Shown piece by piece: positions 16,471 to 24,766 of a stretch of DNA of 64,000 nucleotides (position 1 is its first letter; the number at the start of each line of letters is the position of its first letter). The position numbers and the translations under genes were made by a program. This DNA is from Pseudarthrobacter sp. NS4 (GTDB taxonomy: Bacteria; Actinomycetota; Actinomycetes; Actinomycetales; Micrococcaceae), in NCBI RefSeq assembly GCF_024758005.1, contig NZ_CP103288.1, forward strand, positions 1,178,001 through 1,242,000, given 5' to 3'. The notes under the pieces were generated by a model. That model had not been told where the DNA came from. It saw only the letters and a list, made by a program, of their open reading frames with translations, and did not search any database.

Positions 16471-17296
16471 GCCTGTCAGTCTGTTGTTGGTCCGCGGGGC
16501 CGAGGGAGGAAGAGCCGTGAGGATTGCGCTGGGGCAGCTGGAATCAGGTGCCGACATTCGGGCCAACCTCGCCGCGATCGACCGGTTCACCGCCGAGGCA
16601 GCGCGCGACGGCGCCGCGCTGGTCGCCTTCCCGGAGTACGCCACCTACGAGAAGAAAAAGGTGGACGCCACCTTCCCCGCGGTGGCCGAGCCGCTGGACG
16701 GTCCCGTCTGCCGGGAGCTCGCCGCCATGGCCCGCCGCCACCGCATCGCGCTGGTGGCGGGCGTGGTGGAAACCTCGGAGGAGCCGGGCAGGGCGTACAA
16801 CACGCTGGTGGCCTTCGGGCCCGACGGCGGCCGGCTGGCTTTCTACCGGAAGATCCACCTTTTCGACGCGCAGGGCTTCGGGGAGTCCACGTTCATCAAG
16901 CCGGGCCCGTCCACCGCACCGGTGGTGTTCGAGCACGGGGGAGTGCGGTTCGGGCTGATGACCTGTTACGACCTGCGGTTCCCCGAACTGGGCAGGTCGC
17001 TGGCCGACGCCGGCGCGCAGGTCCTGCTGGTCTGCTCGTCCTGGGTGCCGGGCGAGCATAAAACGGAGCAGTGGCTGGCGCTGAACGCGGCAAGGGCGAT
17101 TGAGAACAGCGTGTACGTGGCGGGGGTGTGCCAGGCGCCGCCGGTGTCGGTGGGGCGGAGCGTGCTCGTGGACCCAATGGGGGTTGTGGAGGCCGACCTT
17201 GGGCTGGAGCCCGGGGTGCGGACGGTGGAGGTGTCGCTGGAGACGGTGGAGCGGGTGCGGGAGTCGTTTCCGATGTTCCGGCAGCGGCGGTTGTAG
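16348..17296 (+). repeat. Direct repeat, copy B (permease tail plus nitrilase)
   Basis: Co-linear with 13478-14427. It contains the remnant permease tail and an intact nitrilase gene, and marks the distal side of the DUF2510/TIR insertion and the left edge of the large defence island. Confidence 0.85.
16517..17296 (+). CDS. Carbon-nitrogen hydrolase (omega-amidase/Nit-like), copy B
   Basis: 259 residues from the GTG at 16517 (GGAGGAAG upstream), closely similar to the protein at 13648-14427, with a small number of conservative changes (for example YASYE to YATYE, VETSD to VETSE). The triad E, K and C is intact (AFPEYATYE, YRKIHLF, MTCYDLRFPEL), so it could be active. It has lost its operon: upstream is only the broken permease remnant and then the TIR gene. 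Whether it is expressed is unclear. It looks like an allele from a related strain kept beside the native gene by recombination. Confidence 0.85.
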   Translation: MRIALGQLESGADIRANLAAIDRFTAEAARDGAALVAFPEYATYEKKKVDATFPAVAEPLDGPVCRELAAMARRHRIALVAGVVETSEEPGRAYNTLVAFGPDGGRLAFYRKIHLFDAQGFGESTFIKPGPSTAPVVFEHGGVRFGLMTCYDLRFPELGRSLADAGAQVLLVCSSWVPGEHKTEQWLALNAARAIENSVYVAGVCQAPPVSVGRSVLVDPMGVVEADLGLEPGVRTVEVSLETVERVRESFPMFRQRRL

Positions 17297-17536
17297 CTTG
17301 GGGTTGGAAACAACATCGCGGATTGACCCAAACAGTTCGAAAGAAACAAGAGCATGCGGCAAACCATCGCCCACCGAATTTGCGGCAGTCGGTCGGAACG
17401 AGCCTGTGAATGTATCCCACATGCACAGCGATCCGAACGGCCCTTTCATTTACGGTGCGGCATTGTTGTTCGGGCGAATCCGGCGGCTACCATCTGACAA
17501 GAGTTGCTGAGAACACTCACGGATTATGGGGGAAAG

Positions 17537-20224
17537 ATGGGGTCAACGGAGTATTCCGACAGTGAAGTCGAGAAGATGGCTGACACGCTCGCCACGCTAG
17601 TGGCTGGCGGAATGACGATGCAGGGTGCTCAGACGGCGTTGTTGTACGCGCCGGAGGGTCTGGTGCATGCGGGGCGTGTCGCCTACGAAAAACGGCTGAA
17701 CCTCATCAAGGAGATACCCGATCCTGGCATTCTGGCCGAAAAGGAGCGGAAAGTCGGATTCTGGTACTCCGGTCCTCGCCAGGACGATGTCATTTGGCCG
17801 ATCCTGAGATCGCGATTGCTACAAGAACTACCGGAAGCGGCAGTCGAGGGGGTAGATTCGGCCTCCTCCAAAGTGATCGGTCTGGGCAGTCCTCCAGGCA
17901 AGGAGTCCATCAGCACCCGAGGACTAGTTCTTGGCTATGTCCAAAGCGGCAAAACGACGAACTTCATGTCGGTGGTGGCGAAAGCGGCGGATGTTGGTTA
18001 CCGACTCATCATCGTCCTCACTGGGACAACCGAAAACCTGCGCACGCAGACTCAGGATAGGCTCAACGATTACTTAATTGAACCGTGCAGTTCAATCTGG
18101 CATCCGCTGACTTCTGTCGACATTGACTTCAGTGTTACCACGCCGGCGGACGCGATTCTAAGCAATCCATCCATGCGTTCTATCGCCGTCGTTAAAAAGA
18201 ATCCCTCCAGGCTTCGGCGTCTTCATAAATGGATCAAAACCGCGTCCGCAACTACTCGTCAGAATTGTCCTATACTCATCATCGACGACGAGGCGGACCA
18301 AGCGTCCATTGATGTAGGGACCAAGCGCCAGTCGACCATCAATAGTCTGATCCGAGACCTCCTTGCGAACCCAAAAGCGGCATACATCGCATATACAGCG
18401 ACGCCATTCGCTAATCTGCTTATCGACCCAAGCGTCGAGCAGGACTTATACCCGCGAGACTTCATTGTGGACCTACCGCGCCCCGCGAACTATTTCGGGG
18501 CGGAGCGGATCTTTGGTCAGTTGGAAGCTGAGAGCCTAGAGGATTCCGTGGATGATGGCTTGGACGTGGTGCGCTTGATTTCCGACACGGAGGTTGACGC
18601 CGTTCGTCCGCCAAGGAACAAGACGCTCTTGGATCAGTGGTCACCTGAAGTACCCGATGGAATGGACGCTGCTATCCGGTGGTTCCTGCTAGCCACCGCC
18701 GCCAGGCGCCTCCGCGCTGGAAAAGTTGCGCATTCTTCAATGCTTATCCATACGTCAATGTTGGCAGGCGCCCATGAGAAGACTGCCGAAGCCGTCGTCG
18801 ATCATTTGGACGGGCTCACGGCCGAGCTGATAAACGGGGGCCAAAGCGCCGTCGACCTGTTTCGGGAACTCTGGGAGGCCGAATCGGCCCGTGTGAAGGC
18901 TGACGCCTTTGGAAATCAGTCGATAGCATTCGACGATCTGATCCCGCAGCTAGTCAAGACAGCCCGGGCAACCAAAGTTATTGTGGATAATTATCAGTCG
19001 AACGACCGTTTGGTTTACGACAAAGAGCATCCGCAGACCGCCATTGTCATCGGCGGAAACACCCTGTCCCGCGGGTTGACTCTTGAAGGCCTCACGTCGA
19101 GCTACTTCGTCCGTGCCTCAACGGCATACGACACTCTGCTTCAAATGGGACGCTGGTTCGGGTACCGCGTGGGCTATGAAGATCTGATCCGAATCTGGAT
19201 GACCTCTGAACTGAAGAGCTGGTTCCTCATGCTGTCCATAGTCGAAGCCGAGATTCGTGAAGAGATCCAGGTCTACGAAGCGGAGGGTAAGACCCCGGCT
19301 GAGCTTCCCGTCAAGATCCGGACACATCCACAGATGTCAGTAACGTCGGCCGCCAAAATGCGTTCCGCTGTCAAAGCGCAGGTGAGTTATTCAGGTCGTC
19401 GGGTCCAGACAATCATGTTCAACGAAGAAGACAAAGACTGGCTGGAAGGCAACATCAAGGCAACCAGAGACTTGTTTGAGCGCCTGATAAGCGAAGGTCA
19501 TCACGAGCATGAACTTAACGCGGCTCGACGTGGATTCCGTGATGTTTCGGCTGACGAGATTCTGGGCTTCTTGGATAGCTATAGGGTTCACGACGCGGCT
19601 AAGTCCATTGATAAAGACGCGATCAGGCGCTACATCGAGAAGGAACGTGCCGAAGGTGATTTGAAGCGCTGGGACGTTGTGCTCATGGAGCCCCTTCACG
19701 GTGACGAGGAGCTCGATCTTGGCCTGGTCGGGAACGTCCGCCTTCTGCGCCGCAAAAAGATGTATATCCCCAGCGAGGACGGTACGGCCAATCTGAAGGC
19801 AGTCGCATCGACGTCTGACCGGGTTGCTGATCTCGATGTCGGATTGGACTTCATCCGTAAGTCACTGAATCTCAAGTCCACCGATAAAATCACTGACCGC
19901 CAGTTGCTCCAATTTCGTCAACTGCGGCAGGCGACGGATCGAAAGGGTCTCTTGTGCATCTATCCGATCGCCAAGAAATCCGACCCTGAGCTAGACGGCT
20001 CCGAGCTGAAGCCAGCCGAGAACCGTAGAGTTCCACTGTTCGCGGCGGCTGATGTCATTGGGCTCTGTTTCATGTTTCCAGATTCACGCAATCCTCGATC
20101 AGTGGTCGATTATGTGGCAGCGAAGGTGGACACCGAATACTTAGAAGCCTTGGAAGAGGAACTGGAGGCAGCCGACAAGTTGGATGAAGCAAAGGCAATC
20201 GAAGACGAGCTGGTGAAAGCATGA
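17537..20224 (+). CDS. Z1-domain ATPase of a MORC-type restriction-like system
   Basis: 895 residues from the ATG at 17537 (GGGGGAA just upstream; a TTG at 17504 is less likely). SF2-like ATPase features are present: Walker A LGYVQSGKTTN (GYVQSGKT at residues 133-140), IIVLTGTTENLRTQTQDRL, the Walker B-like IIDDEADQASID, AYIAYTATPFANLL, the Z1 hallmark GGNTLSRGLTLEGL, and LLQMGRWFGYR. Z1 proteins are known from restriction-modification-like loci that also carry GHKL (MutL/MORC) ATPases. It is first of five tightly packed genes; its stop overlaps the next start (ATGA). It probably provides DNA translocation or remodelling for the complex. Lower G+C than the flanking core genes. Confidence 0.88.
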   Translation: MGSTEYSDSEVEKMADTLATLVAGGMTMQGAQTALLYAPEGLVHAGRVAYEKRLNLIKEIPDPGILAEKERKVGFWYSGPRQDDVIWPILRSRLLQELPEAAVEGVDSASSKVIGLGSPPGKESISTRGLVLGYVQSGKTTNFMSVVAKAADVGYRLIIVLTGTTENLRTQTQDRLNDYLIEPCSSIWHPLTSVDIDFSVTTPADAILSNPSMRSIAVVKKNPSRLRRLHKWIKTASATTRQNCPILIIDDEADQASIDVGTKRQSTINSLIRDLLANPKAAYIAYTATPFANLLIDPSVEQDLYPRDFIVDLPRPANYFGAERIFGQLEAESLEDSVDDGLDVVRLISDTEVDAVRPPRNKTLLDQWSPEVPDGMDAAIRWFLLATAARRLRAGKVAHSSMLIHTSMLAGAHEKTAEAVVDHLDGLTAELINGGQSAVDLFRELWEAESARVKADAFGNQSIAFDDLIPQLVKTARATKVIVDNYQSNDRLVYDKEHPQTAIVIGGNTLSRGLTLEGLTSSYFVRASTAYDTLLQMGRWFGYRVGYEDLIRIWMTSELKSWFLMLSIVEAEIREEIQVYEAEGKTPAELPVKIRTHPQMSVTSAAKMRSAVKAQVSYSGRRVQTIMFNEEDKDWLEGNIKATRDLFERLISEGHHEHELNAARRGFRDVSADEILGFLDSYRVHDAAKSIDKDAIRRYIEKERAEGDLKRWDVVLMEPLHGDEELDLGLVGNVRLLRRKKMYIPSEDGTANLKAVASTSDRVADLDVGLDFIRKSLNLKSTDKITDRQLLQFRQLRQATDRKGLLCIYPIAKKSDPELDGSELKPAENRRVPLFAAADVIGLCFMFPDSRNPRSVVDYVAAKVDTEYLEALEEELEAADKLDEAKAIEDELVKA

Positions 20225-21210
20225 GAGAATCCTCGGCTTCCGTCTTTGAGTACCTGGCTAAGGATGTTTCTGCCGCAGGAAGCTTCCATTCCCGAAAATC
20301 TGGCATATCTTCAGCGGACGGAGAGGTGCTCTGTGCCGTGGACGCGGGCGGTCGGCCATCGTTGCTAGTGCCAGTGGGAGAAGTAAAGAGAGGTCCTCTC
20401 GACTGGCATAGCAAGTCGTTGGCACTGCAGACACTTGAGCTGTCTGTTGATGGATTGAATCAGCCTTTTATGATTCTTCGATGCATCGACCCAATGCTGC
20501 ACCATCAGTTCGGGTTATTGGCGGACGACGTTCTGCATGCCGTGGAACTGGACCCCGAGACTGCACCAAACGCAGTATTGGCGACCCTGGAGCGTTGGAG
20601 AAATCTCTTTGAGGCGGAACGGGGAGCCCTCTTGGGGCCCGCGCAGTTGGCAGGCATAATGGCCGAGCTCTCAGTCCTGCAAGAGTTGGTAAGAACTCAT
20701 GGACCCAAAGCTCTATATGCGTGGCAGGGACCAAACGGCAATCGACATGATTTCGTATTCGCGGACTGCTCCATTGAAGTGAAAGCGACGACCAATCACA
20801 ACAATATGGTGGTAACAATCCATGGTGGCCGCCAATTGTCTGCACCAGATCAGGGGGAGCTCTATCTGCTTGCCCTCCAGCTGGAGCGTACGCCAAATGG
20901 TAAATCTGTTCCCGCCATGGTTGAGGAACTGATTGATTCAGGTTTTCCCCGGCTTGAGCTTCTGACTTTGCTAGGCAGCGCAAACTATTCCGATGGCGAC
21001 TCGTCCGCGTACAAGGAAGTAAAGTTTTCAAAGCTTTCCGAGAGCTCATATCTTATTGACGCCAGATTTCCACGAATTACCGGGGAAACTTTAATTCCGT
21101 CCGGTACCATCGAGCGGCTCAGTAATATTTCTTACTCCATCGACCTTGGGCACATGAAGGAGACCGACCTCAATCTGTCCACGGTTGTCATAAGGAACGC
21201 TGAAGACTGA
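20221..21210 (+). CDS. PD-(D/E)XK nuclease (DUF4420-type)
   Basis: 329 residues. The nuclease core is in the middle: the conserved glutamate of GIMAELSVL (E149), then HDFVFADCSIEVKAT with acidic D177 (or D182), E186 and K188 forming the D...ExK site of the restriction-endonuclease fold. The flanking regions match no other domain I know. It overlaps the Z1 gene by 4 bp and shares one base with the GHKL gene start (TGATG), so the three proteins are translationally coupled. It is the likely DNA-cutting subunit of the system. Confidence 0.87.
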   Translation: MRESSASVFEYLAKDVSAAGSFHSRKSGISSADGEVLCAVDAGGRPSLLVPVGEVKRGPLDWHSKSLALQTLELSVDGLNQPFMILRCIDPMLHHQFGLLADDVLHAVELDPETAPNAVLATLERWRNLFEAERGALLGPAQLAGIMAELSVLQELVRTHGPKALYAWQGPNGNRHDFVFADCSIEVKATTNHNNMVVTIHGGRQLSAPDQGELYLLALQLERTPNGKSVPAMVEELIDSGFPRLELLTLLGSANYSDGDSSAYKEVKFSKLSESSYLIDARFPRITGETLIPSGTIERLSNISYSIDLGHMKETDLNLSTVVIRNAED

Positions 21211-23045
21211 TGTTGTCGCTGTATAGGCAGCAGTACGGTGCCGATGGGGGCTTGGACGCCCGCTCCGCGGACAACGCGATCGGGCGCACTTCGCTCGGGC
21301 TGTGGGATCTTGTTCTCCGAGAGTCTCTTCAGAACAGTTGGGATGCGCGAACAGAAAAGAGCGGGAGCATCTCATTTGCAGTGGATGAGTATGAACTTTC
21401 GGTAGAGCAAACTCGTATTGTGACACGCGATATCTTTGGCGAACTGCCCCCTCATTGCAAGTCTACTGATCTGCACAAACACATTTTTGATCGCCGAATA
21501 CGAGTGTTGGTCATCTCTGATACCGGAACACGCGGCTTGGGAGGCCCCATACGAGCCGATGTTTCCGGAGCGTCGGGCGAACGGCGGGACTTTGTCGATT
21601 TCGTCCGAAACTTGGGTCGTTCCACTGCTAAAGGCCTCGAGGGCGGAACCTATGGGCTGGGAAAAGGCGTGCTGTATCGAGCCAGCCAAGTCGGCCTCTG
21701 CTTGGTCTATTCCCAAGCGCGTTACAACGGCTCGATTGAGCCGCGCCTGATCGGTGTGTCAGGCGGTGATGGCGATTATGACGACGACGGACGTCGGTAC
21801 ACGGGGCGGAACTGGTGGGGGGTACCCGGAGCAGACGGCATTGTAGATCCACTCACTGGTCGCAGCGCCCGGGAGCTTGCAGAGAGTCTGGGCATGCGAA
21901 TTCCGATGGAGCACGACACCGGCACGAGCATCATGGTTGTAGCACCGGACTTCGCTGGGGTCACGAACGGCCTCGATCGAGTGGCAGCGATCGCTGATGC
22001 AGCAATGAAATGGGCGTGGCCACACGCTCTGGATATGGGGAAGGGACCAAATATTCGGTTTGTTTTCACAGCCGACAGCCGTTCGATCCCTAGCCCCGAG
22101 CCGCTAGGCCACCCGGTGTATCGTGAGTTTGCTTCGGCATACATGGAGGGCCGTCAGCGGATCTTGAACCTTGGCTATCAAAGCAATTGGCAGACTACGT
22201 CCACGCCGATTCGAAGCATGCGGCCAAGTCAAAATCTGGGACTCCTAACGCACCGTATCAGCCACGCCCCTGTGACAACTGGATCGGAACTTGAGAACAC
22301 GGTTGCCCTTATGCGGGATCCGAGAATGGTGGTCAAATACTTGCCCGTTTCGGCTCAGCCGAATGGTGTGCCCGTCTTCGGGGTATTCATTTCGGCGCCT
22401 GACATGAACGAAAAGTTCGCCAAATCGGAGCCGGTGACGCACGACGACTGGGTTTATCAGCAAGCCTCCGTGGGAAAGAACGCTCCGAACCCTGTCAGGA
22501 TTGCCATAGACAAAATTCGGGAAACGTTCCGGGTGCTATCGGTCCAAGGCGCAAAAGCCGGCAGTGGTGTCGCCTCCAAGGGGGCCTCAAGGGTGTCAGC
22601 TGCCCTAGGCAGCCTGCTGTCCGGGTTCGCCGGTAGTGGAGCCGAACGCCAAGAAGCGGCAGCGTCTTATGACCTAGGTGCAAGACGCCCGCGTAAGGCG
22701 ACCATACGTCAACTCGGTGAGTCCTCATTGGATGTTATGGACGGCGAGATGGTAGTGAGGTATGGGTTCGCTGTCACCGGAGGGCGCCCTGGAAGTGCTG
22801 TCGCGGTACGTGTGGAGGCTCGCGTCGTGACGGAGTCTGGGGGAAATGAGTCCGCCAGCCCTGCCGACGCAGAAATGCCGCGTTTCCTAGGGTGGTTGTC
22901 CTCAAATGGAACGCTCTCCTCGGAGGACGTTTTGACCATGGCGGTGCCGAGCGAAGATGAAATCACAGCGGTCTTCACCCAGCCTGCCGAAACCGCGATC
23001 CGCGTCACGGCCACTGCAGAGGAGCTTGAAGTTGCGAGGAGTTAG
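21210..23045 (+). CDS. MORC/MutL-like GHKL ATPase
   Basis: 611 residues. The N-terminal ~250 residues carry the GHKL ATP-binding motifs: N-box ESLQNSWDA (38-46), G1 SDTGTRGLGG (103-112) and G2 GGTYGLGKG (145-153). The long C-terminal region includes a probable S5-like transducer and a beta-rich segment of unknown role. ATPases of the MutL/MORC class dimerise on ATP and clamp or compact DNA. In prokaryotes a related group sits in restriction-like operons with Z1, a PD-(D/E)XK nuclease and a DNA methyltransferase, which is the arrangement found here. The next gene starts inside its last codons. Confidence 0.85.
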   Translation: MLSLYRQQYGADGGLDARSADNAIGRTSLGLWDLVLRESLQNSWDARTEKSGSISFAVDEYELSVEQTRIVTRDIFGELPPHCKSTDLHKHIFDRRIRVLVISDTGTRGLGGPIRADVSGASGERRDFVDFVRNLGRSTAKGLEGGTYGLGKGVLYRASQVGLCLVYSQARYNGSIEPRLIGVSGGDGDYDDDGRRYTGRNWWGVPGADGIVDPLTGRSARELAESLGMRIPMEHDTGTSIMVVAPDFAGVTNGLDRVAAIADAAMKWAWPHALDMGKGPNIRFVFTADSRSIPSPEPLGHPVYREFASAYMEGRQRILNLGYQSNWQTTSTPIRSMRPSQNLGLLTHRISHAPVTTGSELENTVALMRDPRMVVKYLPVSAQPNGVPVFGVFISAPDMNEKFAKSEPVTHDDWVYQQASVGKNAPNPVRIAIDKIRETFRVLSVQGAKAGSGVASKGASRVSAALGSLLSGFAGSGAERQEAAASYDLGARRPRKATIRQLGESSLDVMDGEMVVRYGFAVTGGRPGSAVAVRVEARVVTESGGNESASPADAEMPRFLGWLSSNGTLSSEDVLTMAVPSEDEITAVFTQPAETAIRVTATAEELEVARS

Positions 23046-23913
23046 CTTCGGGCACCTGACATTGCCAATAGAAGAGGTATCTGCGCTCTCTTGGGACATT
23101 TCTGTGGGCGAGACGCCTCTGTCTGCGGGGGAGACCTTGGCTGAAGATTGGACATACTATGACGACATCTTCATCAAATGTTCCTTTAACCTGAAGCTAG
23201 AGGATGCCTTGTTGCGGCTGAGACTGCCACAGGACGCTCGTTTAGGAGCGGTCATTATCGCCCGTTCCTCCGGCACGCCTCTAATCACGACGTCGGAGGT
23301 AATCGACGTTCGCGGTACGCGCCAGCAGGTATATCTGACTCTTCCAGGAAATCAGGTTGCCGGTACTCTGGCCCTAGAATTCCAGATATCCGTGTTAGCT
23401 ACCGGGCACGGCGTGGAAAGTTCCATTGCTCCGAAAAGAATAGGCAACACGGTCTTTCGAAGTGACCGCAGAATTGTCCTAGAGGGCACTGCTCCCCGTC
23501 TGCCGATGCTTCCGGTGAGTTTTGCTGAGCATGGAATAGCCAGTTCAAGCGCATCGCTTTGGTGGCTCCGGCTAACAACGCGCGACTTGGCTGCGAGTGC
23601 CTCGGCCGCAATTTGGCTATGGCTGAATGCAGACAACCCATTCATTTCCAAAATGCTCGAGGACCCACAACCCTCGGAGTCGGACGCATGGCTGCGGTTT
23701 CTCCAGGTAGACTTTATGCGCCAACTTCTTCGTGAGGCAATCAGCAGCGACGAGTTGAGCCTGCAAACGGATTATCCGGAGGAATCTCTAGGATACGTAC
23801 TAAGCAGCGTGGTCCGGCTCTTGGGTGAATCCTTGGACCAAGTCCGACAGCGGTACCGCGAAGATCCCGGTCGCGTTGAGGCTGAGCTCCAATCGAAAGT
23901 TGGGGCAAATTAG
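23032..23913 (+). CDS. Uncharacterised protein of the MORC-type cluster
   Basis: 293 residues if translated from the TTG at 23032, chosen because AGAGGAG lies 7 bases upstream; a longer frame back to 22957 runs deep into the GHKL gene. The first ~160 residues look beta-rich (WDISVGETPL, FIKCSFNLKLEDALLRLRLP, RQQVYLTLPGNQVAGTLALEFQISV), perhaps an immunoglobulin-like or beta-sandwich fold. The last ~130 are helical. No catalytic motif is visible. It overlaps the GHKL gene by 14 bp and is followed after one base by the next gene, so it is an integral member of the operon. It could be a structural, targeting or DNA-recognition subunit. Confidence 0.75.
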   Translation: MRGVSFGHLTLPIEEVSALSWDISVGETPLSAGETLAEDWTYYDDIFIKCSFNLKLEDALLRLRLPQDARLGAVIIARSSGTPLITTSEVIDVRGTRQQVYLTLPGNQVAGTLALEFQISVLATGHGVESSIAPKRIGNTVFRSDRRIVLEGTAPRLPMLPVSFAEHGIASSSASLWWLRLTTRDLAASASAAIWLWLNADNPFISKMLEDPQPSESDAWLRFLQVDFMRQLLREAISSDELSLQTDYPEESLGYVLSSVVRLLGESLDQVRQRYREDPGRVEAELQSKVGAN

Positions 23914-23914
23914 A

Positions 23915-24739
23915 GTGGCAGATATTCAAACATTGCTGTGCTATCCACGTATGCCCCTCTACCATGCAGCTCAATCGTGGGAGATGCTTCGCGGGCAGAG
24001 TCTGCGAGAGATTGGTGCTGCTATTGACCTTCGCACTGTTCATGCTAATTACTACCCACTTGCCCGACAACGTGCCGGTTCCGCGGAGTTACTTGGCTTG
24101 CGCGGGAAGATTCTCGGCATTGCCGAGGAATTTGGATTCCCCTCGACTGTGAGCAGCAAAGTGCTCGTGGAGTTCGATCGATCCGTCGGGCCAGAGCTTC
24201 ATGCTCAGATGACTATCATGCCTGCCGACGCATCATCGATAGATGTTTGGAATTTCATTAACACTGCAGTTGTACCAGACGTTGTCCTCTGGCGGTATGG
24301 ACGCTTCCATACTCAAACGAAGAAATGGAACATTTCTGAGGATCGCCTGTTCGACATGACCAGGACCACCATCGGCCGGTTGTGGTGGAGGGTTCACCTC
24401 CTTGGTGCCGAACTAGCGCGCAGGCTGGGTGAAGATGAGGTGGTCAACCTGCTGGAGAAGCCTCGGATCGGCGGCTACCCGCCACTCTCCCGTGCTATGG
24501 GTGCACGACTGTTGACGTTAGCCTCAGAATCGAACACGGGGAGACGGATGGAACTATTCCGAGATGCCACAAAACGTCTTCTCCGCAAGATGGCAGTCCA
24601 GTCCGTGTTCGTGATGACGCCTGAGCAGATTGACGAGTTCGTCACCTTGTTATTCCTGGAGTCCGCGGCCGCGTTGGACATACCCGTGGTGGAAGCCCCC
24701 CATGGAAATGCTCGCGCAGGAACGGACTCTTGCTACTGA
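23915..24739 (+). CDS. Uncharacterised protein (possibly DUF6339-type), last gene of the MORC-type operon
   Basis: 274 residues from the GTG at 23915, one base after the previous stop. It is mostly helical with conserved-looking segments: LREIGAAIDLRTVHANYYPLARQR, VLVEFDRSVGPELHAQMTIMPADASSIDVWNFINTAVVPDVVLWRYG, and a C-terminal helical bundle (FRDATKRLLRKMAVQSVFVMTPEQIDEFVTLLF). From memory, proteins like this are annotated DUF6339 and recur in such loci; I could not check that. No nuclease or ATPase motif is seen. It ends 27 bp from the convergent methyltransferase gene. Confidence 0.75.
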   Translation: MADIQTLLCYPRMPLYHAAQSWEMLRGQSLREIGAAIDLRTVHANYYPLARQRAGSAELLGLRGKILGIAEEFGFPSTVSSKVLVEFDRSVGPELHAQMTIMPADASSIDVWNFINTAVVPDVVLWRYGRFHTQTKKWNISEDRLFDMTRTTIGRLWWRVHLLGAELARRLGEDEVVNLLEKPRIGGYPPLSRAMGARLLTLASESNTGRRMELFRDATKRLLRKMAVQSVFVMTPEQIDEFVTLLFLESAAALDIPVVEAPHGNARAGTDSCY

Positions 24740-24766
24740 CGGGCCACCCGTCTAGATGGCAATGGC

